NCBI GenBank assembly: GCA_914767715.1
Contig: OU612070.1
Coordinates: forward strand, 7,707,501-7,771,500
Direction of reading: 5' to 3'
DNA: 64,000 bases
DNA from: Membranipora membranacea
Taxonomy: Eukaryota > Bryozoa > Gymnolaemata > Cheilostomatida > Membraniporidae
Shown here: in pieces, positions 24,509 to 37,814 of the stretch
How positions within the stretch are numbered: the first letter of the stretch is position 1
Layout: every line of letters starts with the position of its first letter
The notes under the pieces: generated by a model
What the model saw: the letters and a program-made list of their open reading frames with translations, nothing else
Told to the model about the DNA's origin: nothing
Databases searched by the model: none
Program-made: the position numbers and the translations under genes

Positions 24509-26437
24509 GATTTACCATAAAAATTCTATAGCTAAAGCTAATTTTTGAATAGATATTAGATTTATAGTCAATGATTATATTTTTCTCATATAAAACTCAT
24601 AACCACAATATTTCTATATATGCAGTGGGTGTTAAACTCCATCACATTTTTTTTTGTAAAATGATTTTCTAATATTATATATGATAGAACTACGCCAAAT
24701 CAAGGTGGCTAATGGCAGTCTATGAGCTGTCGCTCCTTAGCCTTTCCAATCAGGTGGTTTCGGCAAGGTACTTTTTATGCAGGATTATTTAAATAATTGG
24801 TTACAGTCCTATTGTATTGGTTGAGTTGAGCTTCTTTATAAGAGGCTTTGTAGCAAATACGTCAGGCACTCTGAAATGACTGATGTAAAAGAATTTAGAT
24901 AATCTGCCTCCATTCAACCAATGGTTTAACAGGTGGCTATTAGAAGTTTTTTGCAGTTAATGAAATTGTGAAAAATTAATCATGAGTAATATCAGATACA
25001 TAAGTACCAAGACAAAGGTAAAAACACAAATACGATTACAAGAGTATACATAAGTACATTAAATTAGACAGTAAATTAGACAGACATTTGAGCCCAAAGT
25101 TTCTTTTCATATTGAAAAGGAAATAATAGCTAGTATAGGTAAAACCAAGTTAGACATAGTCTCAAGTACACGAACTGATCTCGACATCCCTGTATCAAAA
25201 TGAGCTGGACAGTGAAACACTCCCCTCCACCCCCCCCCCCCCCGCCTCCAAATGTTCCAATTCATAATTTAACCTTGTTTACTGCTCAATTTGACCTAGA
25301 TCAAGATGATCATTTGTGTGGCTAAACCACCACATGAATTCCTGCTTGATACGAGAACAAAAGGATCTTCAAACCAATGATTACATCACCTGCAAAAAAA
25401 TCAAGGAAAGTAACTTGAAATCAGGGATTAGGATTAATACTTGACGTTGTTGCCACCTAGTCCACAAGTTCAGCAGGAAACAAACAATAATATAATCTGT
25501 CAGTGGAGTGCTTTCCATGATGCAATCCATGTCTCAGCCAGTCAATCAGAAGGGAGAGAGGTATAACAAATATGCATCCGTGATCACAGCTGCATAACAT
25601 GAGTGCGATCCCATTGAGTTTTGATTGCGCTGCTAATATTGAGGCATTCAAATGGTCATATCACGCAACACAAAAAATCGAAAATCCGCTTTTCCTAAAC
25701 TTCCTCTCGTCGACATTAGAGAGGACAATTCCTGTAACATACTTTATGGCCTACAAAACAGTGTTTCGCTCAGACTTCATGCAGTCTTTTGCAGTGCCCA
25801 TTTTTCAATAAATACATCTTTGAGTTTTGCTTAGTCTCTCAGAACATTCCCAAATACCTGCATTTCACCAACCTGCTGCTCTTTGCCTCTTTTGCAATGA
25901 TCATAACATTTAATTGACATACTCGGAAGAACAATACATGTACTAAAATTCAAAACCATAGCATACCAACATACCAAATAGCTTGAATAATTGAGCACAG
26001 CAGCATCACAAACAATGTCAAGGCCACAAATGTGTAGTCGTTAAGACACCGTACTGGTCTTCGTCCATTTTACAATTTATTTCAAAAAGAGGCAAGAACT
26101 ATTTGCGAAAAAGCCAATGACTGCTATGTGACAGCATCATGTGAGGTATGCAGGCTTTTATGAGTGATTGTAAGGCTGAATGTGCCGCTGTGATGCAGTA
26201 TTCAGAGGGAATAAAAGCTAAGGCTTTGAGGTCCGCCAGGTTGTTGGGAGATGTTGAGATGGTTTTAATAAAAGTTTCAAAATGCTGTATTCAAAAAGCA
26301 TTTGTAATGGCATCATTTTTAGTTTTTCAAAATTATTAGAAATTTGACCCCTGGTCTGGCATTATTTTTAGAGTCGTATCTGGTTAGAAAAAAAATTGAA
26401 ATAAAACAGGATTTGGTCACATCATCGGTTACAGAGT
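24509..26437. other. Intergenic, no gene recognised
   Basis: This is the 3' flank of the Sushi receptor gene. It includes a run of 14 C at 25230-25243. Several 60-70 codon frames occur on both strands, but none has a signal, motif or splice context. Confidence 0.5.
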
Positions 26438-27280
26438 CTATATATAACTGCCATATTTAATGAAAAGGCATTTAGCTGCAGTGGCAGTAGTGTGCTTTAT
26501 GATTTTGGATTTATTGCTCACTAGTCTCTTAGGTCTGCAGTTCTGGTTTTCAGATCGAGTTGGCAGGACGTTGCTATGAAGCGAGGCTTTCTTCTGGCAG
26601 TATAGCATACATGTCATTTGTAGAACATCAGTAAGCTTTTCAAGATTGGCTACTTGGCGGCGCTGTGTGTAACTCTCTAGTTCAGGATAGATGATTTTGA
26701 GTGCTAGCCTCTGTATACGCTCTATTTCGTCTATGCATTGCTGACTTCCAAATGGAAACCATGCAGGAGCTGCATATGTTGCTACAGGTATGATATTTCC
26801 TTTGTACATATGTAAGAGACTGATCTTGCTGACTCCATAGCGTTTAAGCTTAGTGAGGCCGTGGCACTTAGATCTGCATGCACTGACCATTTTTCCAACA
26901 TCTGTTGAGAATTTGAGATGTGTGTCTAGTGTCACTCCAAGAAGTCTGAAGGTGGAGACATCTTCGATCGGAGAGTCCTGTATGGTTATACATGGGATGG
27001 TTGGAGGTTTCTTCAGGTTGATTATCATTGTCTTGGTTTTCTTTGCGTTCAGAGTGAGGCAGTTCTCTCGGCTCCAACTACTGATGTCGTCTGCAGCCGG
27101 TTGAAGGGTGGATGTTGATCTGTTGGAGATGGTGGTGTATGCTGTTGTGTCATCGGCATACTTGATGATCTTTGAAGAAGTTGATGGCATGTCATCCACA
27201 AGTATATTCCACAGAATAGGGCCGAGAAGACTACCTTGTGGCACCCCGGATATGATGGGTTTGGAGGTAGAATTGACATT
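26438..27280 (-). mobile_element. LINE reverse transcriptase fragment, 5' truncated
   Basis: Minus-strand translation gives PQGSLLGPILWNILVDDMP, then KYADDTTAY (the catalytic block of non-LTR reverse transcriptases), then LGVTLDTHLKF and a long thumb/C-terminal region ending near 26438. The first half of the polymerase and the endonuclease are missing. Its truncated 5' end meets the left edge of the duplicated SLC34 segment at about 27280. Confidence 0.9.
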
Positions 27281-27282
27281 TG

Positions 27283-30200
27283 ATTATTTAATTTTAGTGG
27301 TTCTGGTACATCAACTGCAATTTGATCGTTTATAAAATCAAAGATAAGTAAGGGTACAAAGTTTTATGAAATCCATCAACCGACTCCATGAGTATTTCTT
27401 GGTGTTTGGGCTTTTTGTTTTAGGTAACACCTCAGTTTTCACAAATTTGTATTAAACGACATTGGGCATAATTTTAACTATGTTGATTGAAATTTGTTTT
27501 TTTCTTTTTTTTTGCTCGGGGGTGATTTTGTAAAATATTCTCATCGACTGAAAATTTTGCCAATGAAGTTTTTAATAAAAATTTTAATGATGCTCTTTCT
27601 TACCTTGTTGACTACGTCCCGATCCCATCTAACATAATACAGTGTACTTTTCATAATTAAGAACCCCTGTCAATTTAGACAAGGAAAATCACCCACATCA
27701 CCTAATTCAGACTCTGCTTAACAAAGACAGATATTGTGGTCCCAGAGTTTGAATAAAGTGAAATGCATTCTATAATGTATGCTGTTAATGCTGCAGGTAA
27801 ACCGTGAGTTCAGAAGCGCAGCTGAATCGGTAGATAACGATGAAAGCTCCCTTTCATATTCAAATGTGAGTCCATCTTATTGTTGTTATCCAATAACAAT
27901 GTGTTTATGAACCAATGTATGTACATATATATGGATATACACATATGCATTACAAATATGCATTTCATATATGTAGAACGTAGGTATTTGTGTACACTAT
28001 GTGTATAATGTATATCAAAATATGTATGTATAAATGTTCAGTGGTCTGGGTGAGCTTTTTTTGTGGGTACACTACTCCCTTGGTCGATTATTGTTTCAAA
28101 TATTTTCGCAATATCTATATCAAGTTTATCATAACAATAACGAAGAAATATAGATCCATACCAGTATGATGGATTATCGATAAAATGATCGATATCTGGT
28201 CAAAAATCAGAATCCACAGAATCCAGTAAAAACTGTTTTCTAGACTTTCCAACTCTATTTTTCTTTGTGGGTACTCAGTTCCCACCAGTTCCCACTCACA
28301 TCTACGGATATGCACATATGCGTACATTACATATATGTATGTAGGTAGGCATGTACGTAATGTACGAATCTAAGTCCGTATGTATGTACGTATGCATATA
28401 TTCATATGGGTATCCAAGTATTCACTTATGTGAGTTTGTACATGTGCGTGCATATACTGTTATACTGGTATATATATATATATTTATATCTATGTCAGGA
28501 GATGACAAGCTCAGACAGCATTGAGACAGAACCAGATGAAGAAGAAGACGACCCGTGGACTGTGACTGATCTCATCGAGAAAACTGTGCCGTGAAAAGGT
28601 AGGGAGGGTAAGGGATCCGTAAGACATGGAGCATGGAGCATTGGAAAATTTAGTAGCTATCAGTAAGATTTTTCAATTTTCAAAGAAAGATGCAAAATTT
28701 TAGGGCCCTACCATCATTTTCTTCAACATAGCTTGGATTTCATATGGGATTGAGATTCATCTGATAGCTGCCAATCTCATCTGAATTCCAAGCTACATGG
28801 CACTTTTCAAATAAATTATGGTAGGGTCCTAAAATTATCTGCTCTGACCACTCATTTGTATTTGGCATTTTTTTAATAAATGTTTAATCATATTTATTGA
28901 TAGTATTATTCTCACATGTTATTCAATTTCTTATAATAGAAAACGGATCTGAGCCTCCTTCTCCCCACCTCCGAACAGATTAATATCTAAGCCTTTGATT
29001 CATTTCTTTCTCAGTGATTGATGTAGATGTTGCGATACCAATCGTAATGGGAGCAAATATAGGCACGTCAATCACTAACACGATGGTATCGATTGGTTAG
29101 GCGGGTGACAAGAATCAGTACAGGCGAGCGTTTGGGGCAGCTACAATCCACGACATGGTCAACTGGCTGAGCGTTCTTGTTTTACTGCCTTTGGAGCTCG
29201 CAACAGGTAGGAGTAAGAATAGTTATTCTGTCAGCATCTGGTGTGTGAAATTATAGGTTTATAGTCTTGAATTTGTGTAGAAATAATGAATACCGTTTAA
29301 CAAAACTCTTGGATGGTTTTCAAAATAAAACCACCTTTCTCTTTAACAGGATATTTGTCAAGGTTGTCCCTGTTGATTCTGCAGTCATTTCAGCTTAGGC
29401 GGAATGGTGATGCAAATGTGAAACTTCTCAAAGCTGTCACAGAGCCATTCACACAATACGCCATAAGAGTGAGTAGAATGATGTTTATTTTAGGCTTTGG
29501 TTTCAAATAAAATGAGAAAACAAGTTGAAAATCTTATTGGTACATCAAGTTTGATCAATTTACTTGCATTTTGAGCTGATACCCTTAGACGTAGGGATAT
29601 TGTGGTATGCAAAGAAGATTAACTCCAAATGCAGGTCCTATATTGGAGACATGACCATATTTTCTACCCACACTTCACCCGAAATAAATTTCCAGATCTT
29701 TGTTTGACTTTCACCTTCAGTTTGTTGGAGTTTGGAACTGCCCTATAAAACTCCTCATTTTTTTCTCCTTTTGCCCCCAACTTTTGCGGTAATTTTTTTG
29801 GCACATTATAGAGAACATCCGTCCAGAATGATATTGTCTGCTAGATAAAATAGCGCAAAAAAAGGCGAGCTTCCCACAAATATAATTACATGATATATGA
29901 GATGTGCTGAAATTGTAAAATTTGTCTATCTGAACTGCATTTAAATTTTTCTTACATTGTAGGTAAATTTATGTTTATGAATGTTGCTGGATCTGGTGGT
30001 TGGAAGGATTGGGTTATTGGACTCGTTATTTTGATACTTGCTCTCTCCATACTAATCACATGCCTCATCATCATGGTCAAGATTCTAAACAGCGCGTTCA
30101 AAGGTCCGATAGCAATAGTTCTCAAGAAATTCATCATTGCTGACTTCCCAGGTGAATATAATAATTATAATTATGATTATAATTAATAAATAGTTGTGGG

Positions 30201-31266
30201 GATTTAATTAATGCAAACATATCAATGCATTTTGGGTCAGACATCGGAAATCATAATCCAAGTCGTCAATTTTGTAAATTTGCTTTGTTTTCATTCATTC
30301 ATTCATTCATTCATCGTTTATTACAGTCTCATATATGAGAAATATTTTGTTTTCGCTGAACAATAAAAGTTATGGTGTAAACATTAAAAAGTTTTGGTCT
30401 GGTTGGTTTTAAAAATTGAAAAAAAAAAAATAAACAGTAAGAATTATCACTAGTTGGTTAAAAAGTACACTATTTAACTTCCGCACACAGAGGGATCGGA
30501 AACAGTCAGTTCGTATGTTTACCCTCGCTTTGATTGCTCTGTATCGACCAGATGGAAGTTTATCGAATATAAATACTGGGTCAGCGTGGTCAGTAGCTAC
30601 GAGTCTGAGGCATCTTGTTCTCATCACTCTTTCGTATATTGCCTCGATGGTGTCAAACTTGCAGCTATATAGATAGCCTGCGAGGCTTATAACTCTATTG
30701 AGCGATTTCCTAGATGACGAGGATAAGTGGCCATATAGAGTGCTAAGGTGGTACAAAAATATACATACAATAAAAGTAGTATAGCATTGCATTCTAAGAG
30801 GCACAGATATATGCATTGAATACAGCTTCTTCATGATGTAAAGTCTCTTGCGGGCTTTCTTGATGACTTCGATAGAATGTTCTTGGAACTTAAGCTCTCC
30901 ATAAACATATAAACAAATATATACATATATAATATAATAATATCAATACTGATATATATAATATAATATCTATATGTTTATGATTTTCTCAATTTAGGTG
31001 CCTGTGGAAAATACGGTACAGGTTACTTAGCGATCGTGATCGGGGCGCTATTCACCATCATGATACAGTCATCGAGTGTATTCACATCCGCGCTGACCCT
31101 GCTGTGCGGACTTGGAGTGCTCTCTATATAGAGGATGTATCCTCTGACCCTCGGAGTCAACATGGGAACAACATTCAGCGCTATACTGGCTGCGTTAACT
31201 CAGGAGGGAGACGACTTAGAGAATGCACTGCAGGTCTCCATGACTCATCTATTCTTTAATGTGTCC
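27283..31266 (+). pseudogene. Partial, inactivated duplicate of the SLC34 gene
   Basis: The segment is collinear with 1780-7985 of the intact gene, introns included, so it arose by DNA duplication and not by retroposition. Retained exons: exon 2 (27797-27865), exon 3 (28499-28598), exon 6 (29015-29206), exon 7 (29350-29468), exon 9 (29963-30151) and the start of exon 10 (30998-31266). Exon 1 and the promoter, exons 4, 5 and 8, and the end of exon 10 are absent. In-frame stops occur at 28592-28594 (Trp codon lost), 29098-29100 (Gln codon lost) and 31129-31131 (Glu codon lost). The first QSSS-type motif is therefore missing altogether. Intron 9 carries a LINE that is absent from the parent. The copy cannot make a transporter. 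Confidence 0.95.
30289..30896 (-). mobile_element. 5'-truncated LINE with (ATTC)n tail, inserted in the SLC34 pseudogene intron
   Basis: Minus-strand translation from 30834 gives SSSSRKSLNRVISLAGYL, ATDHADPVF and LPSGRYRAIKAR, which is the C-terminal part of a LINE reverse transcriptase. Its 3' end runs into a tandem ATTC/GAAT repeat at 30291-30313. The parent intron reads straight through this point (about 7515-7520, TTTGTTACCTCC), so the empty and filled sites can be compared directly. Confidence 0.88.
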
Positions 31267-31770
31267 GCCCGGTTTTAGAGACAAAAAATAGCACCAAATT
31301 TCTCGGCATTCACCTTGATGAGAGCATTATTTTTAAAACCCATATTTTAGAAGTTTGTCGGAAATTGAACTACATCCTAATTTTCATGCGTAGTGTACGA
31401 CCATATTTCGATATTCCTACGATGATCAATTTGTATTACACATTCTTTTATCCACATTTGATTTATGGTTTTGGGTTTAATGGTCATGCCGCAAATTGTC
31501 ATCTAAATCACATCTATTTACTTCAAAATTCAGCTCTTCCCGTCATACTCCTTCTTCTCTGAGTATCAAATTATGCCCATTGAAATTCTTTTTAAATACC
31601 GCTATTTGTTACATTTTAATAATACTCGCCTTAATGGGGAGTTAGAAATTCAAACCCCTGCCATTACTGCCACTAGGTCGAAGAAAAAATTTGCCCAAAG
31701 AGAGCCAACAACTGTAGAGGGGAGAGGTCACTGTTAACCACAGGTGTTAACCTGTGGAATTCACACCTAC
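31267..31770 (+). mobile_element. LINE reverse transcriptase fragment, 5' truncated
   Basis: Plus-strand translation includes TKFLGIHLDESIIFKTHI, then VCRKLNYILIFMRSVRPYF, then LYYTFFYPHLIYGF and LLQNSALPVIL. These are the thumb and C-terminal blocks of a non-LTR reverse transcriptase, with frame breaks. The 5' edge abuts the right end of the SLC34 pseudogene. It is a different family from the LINE on the left side. Confidence 0.85.
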
Positions 31771-33103
31771 TGGGGGAGGAGGGGCGGCTTCTTCTGCTTT
31801 GTGTGGGAGGTTGGCGTCCTCGCTGTGGGGGTATGGTTCGCTTCTTGTCGGGTAGGCTGTGTCTGGGCTCGCCCTGGGGACAGTAGCCTTTGTTATCCCG
31901 ATAATCGCCATACTAGTCCTGGACTAATCTGACCATGCCGCTGCCTTATTTTATTTCACTATTTTAGTCTTTTGATTTTAAATACAACAAATTGTTGCAG
32001 AAACAAAAAAAGAAATCACCAGCTCAAGATTCCAACCTTTCACCACAATAGTCAACTTTTACTCAGTCTCACCCAATAAAATAAGCTGCCACCTTTGATT
32101 TGTGCAGTGTTAGAATTTAGGGAGAATGCAAGGGGATGGTGTACTTTGTTTAGTGGGATGCATCTCCCCTATATATCATAACCATATATCATAAAATATG
32201 GCTAAATTGATGCATTTTCATTTGCAATCACCACAGGGCTTCAGTATCCCCATACCTCATATTTCCCATTTCTAACACTGGATTTTTAGCCTGTGGAAGT
32301 ACAACGCGATTATTCCAAGTTACAAACTTAATATTAGACTGAGAGAATAGGTACACCTCCTGTATGAATTGACAAAATGGGCTAATAGTAACAGAAGAGG
32401 TTAGCTCTTACTGACAAATTCCCAAAGCCATAGGTAAGAATGAAAAGGCATCAGAAGCAATCGGATGGCTTTGAAATTCAATTTTACGGAGATCAGCTCA
32501 TGCCGCAGTGCTGCGTATGCTCAGAATAACGAATTACTGCAATTTAAACCTAATAATATATGTTTGAATCATTGTAAGAAAAGTATAGGCCATAGTCAAA
32601 TTGATGCAATGTACATGCAATATCCACCAGTGAGCAGATGCTTGGATTAATATTGGGGCTGGGTCAGGAGTGGTCCCTCGTTATAGGGCTGCCGAATGGA
32701 GACCGAGAACCGTGACTTGTCCTTAATAAATAACGAGACGCAACGGGAGCGGACAGGAAAAATATGGTTGAGTAGGACAATATCAAAAAAATAACGAGAG
32801 TCCTATGTATTCTTTGAGACAAAAGCTTCACTCTTTTATTTTAGCAATTAATATTATATGCACCAAGTAAGAAAATAGTAAGCAGTCTTTTTTCTTGTAC
32901 AACACTACATCATTCTATTTCCAAATAACCAGCTCCTCATAGTGAGGGTAAGCGAATGCCCATTACCATGGTGATGGTGATGTCATAAACAATCTGATTG
33001 ATGCTAGAACACCGAACTACCAAGTCAGCTATTATCCGAAATCCGAACACAACACACTGTGATGTGATTTATCACTCCCATCCCAAACATAGGAGATGAT
33101 CTT
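31771..33103. other. Intergenic, FAHD 3' flank
   Basis: A GC-richer block at about 31770-31930 is probably the LINE 3' UTR. On the minus strand AATAAA at 32835-32840 is a possible poly(A) signal for the FAHD gene, about 265 bases after its stop. No other gene is seen. Confidence 0.45.
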
Positions 33104-36100
33104 TTATATGAACTTGTTTGTGACAGTGCCTATGCTCTCTATATCAATGGCCACAGTATCTCCTGACTTGAGATATTTAGGTGGTTTCATTCCCATAGCC
33201 ACGCCTCCTGGAGTTCCTGTCAGTATGATATCTCCTGGTAGCAGGGTAAACAGACTGTGAACAAGACAGAAACAATCAGTGGAATATGCAGAACAGAAAA
33301 TATCAGAATAGGCAAAGTAGAAACATTTTCCATTATGGATTTGGAGAGTTGTCTACTCGCAAATACTTATTGTTCAGTGCTCTCTGGATACATTGAATAG
33401 CCCATATACAACATACAGCGGGGCTCATACCACTGCACAGCACAGCACATATGACTTCTGCTAGAAACCAGCAGCATGCATGGTGATGTAAAATAGGATC
33501 AACTAAACAATACATTATAGCCCTGGTGTGGTGTTTGAAGTATAAGCCACTAGGCTTGTCGAATTGCCCACCACGTAGAAGAACCAGTATTATGCAATTG
33601 AGTCAAAATTTTTAGTTTCAACTGGTTTTGTATTGTATTGGACCATCAGCTAATAAACATAGGGGATAGGGGTTGATCATAGTGTGTTAATTTGGTTTTC
33701 ACCTTCCCAGTGGTGTTGAAACGGGTTCTAGGCGGAATTATGCAAAATGCTAAGGTTAACAGAACCAAACCAAATTTGAATTAGTAGCCTGCTGTCCTAC
33801 ACTCTACAGATTGCAAATTTTAATTTTGCCATTTCTAATGAATTAATGAAGGAAGTTTGACATACCTTGACACATATTTAATGAGTTTAGGGACAGTAAA
33901 TATAAGCTGATTTGTACTGCTGTTCTGCCTAACCTCTCCGTTCACTTTGGTTGTGACTTTAAGGTTGTGAATGTCTGCTACAGCATCCTAACAATGAAAC
34001 AAATGGATAAGTTGTGACTATGAGGCACGAAAATAAACTGAGTGAAGCTAGATCTGACATGAGAAGGTAACTCCAATCACAGGTAAACTTAAATGCTAAT
34101 GGTTGAGATTAAATGAAACTCAGAGCAGCCTAGGAAACAAGCTTGGGATCAAACTAGCTGACCATCCACGGACCTGCAACACAAAAATGTCAAAACTCAG
34201 GATGCTAAATGTCAGTCCATTACTAACTACATTATTTTGAACAAAAACATTCAAGAACTTCATTGGTCGCTTAATTCTTATACGTATATGTATAACGGAA
34301 AAGTTTTAATTACAGGTCGTGTATATGTTGCGTACCAAGGGCCCTTATGGGATGGGAGCAATCCCATGTGTGATCTTTCTGAGTGTAGGCCAATGCTCGA
34401 GTGCTGGTACTGCTTTGAATCCCACTTCAGCTTATTGGTTGGTCTGTTTTGGTGCTTTTCATGAATATTCATCGGGACAGCCACCACTCTACTCTTCGTA
34501 CTATATGGCTGAGCCCTTGCTTTTAAAGATTTCAAAGTATAATACCAAACATTCTTAATGAACGACTGAAATTATATCATACAAACAACACACAGAAAAA
34601 TTGGTGCTAACCTTAGTGACGATGTAATCTGATAGTGGGCAGAAATTGTCAAGACTCTTGGCTAACAGGAACTGGCCTCCATTTTTTGTCTCGCTCACTA
34701 GATCTCTAGCAGACACGTCATTGGCTGCTGTGTATCCGAATACATAGTCCATGGCATCCGCCTCCTGAAATAAATCAAACAGTGAAGAGATTATTTATAC
34801 ATGTAATAATTACTGTAAGTTCAAGAATAACATAATATAAATTAATGTCAACCAAAAAAAAAGTTCGATCATGAGCGCACACTGCACATATTTAAATGGT
34901 AACCGCTCAATAGTCCTTTTTTTAGACAGTTCAAAATTTGTTTCCATGAATTTTGTAACAAATGTACATCAATGACGTGCCAAAAAAACTTGATTGAATT
35001 TATAGCTGTGTTTGTGTAGTGTATCAAGAGTGGAAATAGAATTTGTTGTTGAAAGAGTATGGAAGAAAACTTTAAAAAATTCCTTCAACAACGCACATCC
35101 TTCTCTGAACAACCTATGTGAATATTGCAGCTATAGACCTCACAATGCATTCAAAATATATCTTCCACACTCTTCTAATTGTTACTGATTATGTATCAAA
35201 TGGTTCCATACCTCTTAAACAACATGTAAGAATGGCCAGTGGTAAAAGCCATCCACACAGAACACATTTTCGCAACCATGTTGATTCACAGAAACGTTGT
35301 CCTGGACCACAAAATCTTAATCAAGAATAACTATGTAAAACTTTACTCAAGTAAAAATTCAACATATTCCATCCCAAGAGCAAAGGTTTGATGTTGGGTT
35401 TTCTGGGGTCAAATCCATGAATGAGATTCTCATGGTCAGTAAAGATGATTGGTTGACTTACCGATACATTTCTAGCCTTCTTCCCAACCACAAGAACCAT
35501 TTCGACTTCATAGTCGAGGCACTAAAGATAAACAGAGAAACATACAATCTGACTCTGTAGTGGACATATTTTTCCCTCCATATTACTTAATATATTACGA
35601 TACACCCCGTAAGATCTTGGCTATATGACATTACTAACACACCCCGCTTGCCACAAACCGCATGTGATCTAAGCATCCATTTTACTTGATGTGAATGTGC
35701 AGGTATTGGAAGGTTACCAAGAATAAGCTGTTAACGGTTAAATTTTTCAGCTCAACAGACAGACACTTTTTATATCAGCCATTTCATGTCAAAATCAGTC
35801 CTCATAGTAAGGATAAATACAAGGTTATAAATGTACCCTGGTTGTACAGGCACCCTAGATAACAATCTGCTAATCTGTGTTTTGTTAGCAGGTCAAATGG
35901 TAGGAGCTTGTAGGGGATATGTCGAGGCATGGAAGAACCATCTGGAGAGGGGCTAGTGCAAGGTTCCACCTAAAGGTTATGATACCAATGATGACCGACT
36001 TGGACATTTTATATATTGTTGGTGATAATTGGTCTCACCTCAGTGACAGGTGGTATCTGGATGTCTCCAGATCTGGTGATGGTGCTGGAGAACTTACTGA

Positions 36101-37133
36101 AGACAAGAGGCTCTGAGGGGATATCCTTACCCACTTCTGCAGCATGGTCTCTGTAGTTCAATCCTATACATACTACCTGCGGTGATATACAACACAGAGC
36201 ATAAAGAGTCTGTATACATTCTTTACAAGCTGAACATCTGATATCATCAAAGTACTATGAGGGTAGTCTGAGCATCCACACTCTTGCCCCCAGTCGGAGG
36301 TGGGTGCACACAAGTGATTAGGATTGATCGAGTATTTCGTCGCTAATCAGCAATGATGACAACTCATGCAGACATTCATGCTTGATAACAGAAAATACAG
36401 AGGACATTTGTAGGGTCAGTTCAAGGCGTTTGTTTCTGCCTATCTCCCTCAATGAATCAATCAGACAATAACACAATACCTTGTCAGGATTAGAGATAGG
36501 TGGTAACATCTGTACATCCTTCACTGGTATCTGAGTGTGAGACGACTCCAAACACCTAAAGCGAGCAAAATTATAACAGATCATAAAATTTTCTGTGATC
36601 AAGTAAAAACATTCCAGCGCAAAATATGGGATTACATCTATACAACTCATTCCATCTATACAGCTGCTTCTACCAATTTATCAAAATCGAAAATGAAACC
36701 GAAACAGCATGAAAACACTTCGTATAAATGAACTAGCCATCTAGCGATCCTGTTCGGTTCAGCTGGAAATCTTTTGGAGAAAGTAGCCGGAATGTTGCTT
36801 GACCTAACTCACTGACCTTTTCGCTGCATCGATCAGTTTCTCCGGTCCAGCTTGTAGAGCTGCACACACATTGTTGGGAAGTTCTGGGACAAAGTCTGTC
36901 ACACTGAGCACGTTCTCCGAGTCGTCTTTTACTCCGATATGTTGAGTACCTCCATAAGTGAATTGTAAGAGATGCATGTTTCTAGTCTGGTAGCACTTGT
37001 TGCGGCTTGTCAGTGAATGCCGGTGTAGATGAACTGATAACGTCTCAGTGTGCAGTGATGCAGACAGATAACACATTGATAGGCATGTCACATTGTGGGA
37101 TAGGCCCCTGGATACCCTTCTCATGAATGACAT
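33104..37133 (-). CDS. Fumarylacetoacetate hydrolase domain protein (FAHD2-like), probably mitochondrial, seven exons
   Basis: Exons on the minus strand: 37133-36817, 36555-36480, 36176-36039, 35521-35462, 34764-34612, 33987-33866 and 33254-33104. They join into 338 residues with consistent phases. The N-terminal ~50 residues are basic and Ser/Arg-rich without acidic runs, which fits a mitochondrial targeting peptide. The FAH fold follows. [12 protein letters not shown] gives the catalytic D-H-x-x-E (His 142, Glu 145). [15 protein letters not shown] gives the metal-ligand acidic pair (Glu 182, Glu 184). [11 protein letters not shown] gives the Asp ligand (about 213-218). [13 protein letters not shown] and [14 protein letters not shown] close the domain. 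Members act on C-C bonds of acylpyruvate-like or oxaloacetate-type substrates with Mg2+; the substrate here is not predictable. It matches FAHD2 better than FAHD1 because of the long N-terminal domain. Confidence 0.93.
33408..33474. repeat. Dispersed repeat in FAHD intron 6, copy 1
   Basis: The stretch from ACAACATACAG to CTAGAAACCA, with CTCATACCACTGCACA in the middle, is clearly similar to 49645-49703 in SERAC1 intron 1. It is non-coding and of unknown class. Confidence 0.55.
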
Positions 37134-37814
37134 GATTTACAAATATTTATAAGTGCAATACTTTTAAAATGTTAGCAGTGTATGATTCTAAAGTGTCATT
37201 TAGGAAATTTAGGAGGTATTACTGTCAAGTCTCTCCATAATAGAATTCTCCCAAACTGTTGATGAACAACACAGACACAGCCAATATCTAGAACTAACTC
37301 AAGCTGATCACATGTTGATCATGTGACAGTGGCATAATACTGGTACAGTTATTTAAAAGGCTGAAGGAGCCAATATCAGCGCTGTCGAGCAGTAACAACT
37401 AATTCCTGTCAAACAACCTTGGGTTTCATTGTGATCAGAGCGTTAGTTTTTTGGTAGTGTCTACTCAGAGCAATCGCAATGGGTTATATACCACATATTT
37501 ATTTATCTTCTGAGGCTAGAAAAAGTAAAATCTTGTATTTAACAACAATTAACAAACAATTATTAAACCGGGTGATGTACCTTGATTAATTTGCTTACTC
37601 CGTCATTGTAGCTCTGCTGTTACGTAATACCCTGAGAAATTGAATACTTCATAAAATCATGATGCAATGATAAAATCGGCACAGTAAAACTTAAACAAAA
37701 TGCCTGGCAAAGCTGAAGGCTGTACCGCATGTAAAATTAAAACTTTAATCCTATTCTCTGACCAGTTATAGAATACAACTAATTAATTTTAAAACTTTGA
37801 GATACAGTATAAGT
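37134..37814. other. Short spacer between SERAC1 and FAHD genes
   Basis: These 681 bases separate the SERAC1 stop codon from the FAHD start codon, both on the minus strand. The stretch must hold the SERAC1 3' end and the FAHD promoter. No clear TATA box or poly(A) signal was found. Confidence 0.5.

Noticed and set aside
28406-28594. Plus frame matching the SLC34 N-terminus
   Set aside because: This is exon 3 of the pseudogene ending at its premature stop, not a gene.
34237-34558. Overlapping frames on both strands in FAHD intron 5
   Set aside because: They lie between two in-phase FAHD exons and show no family signal.
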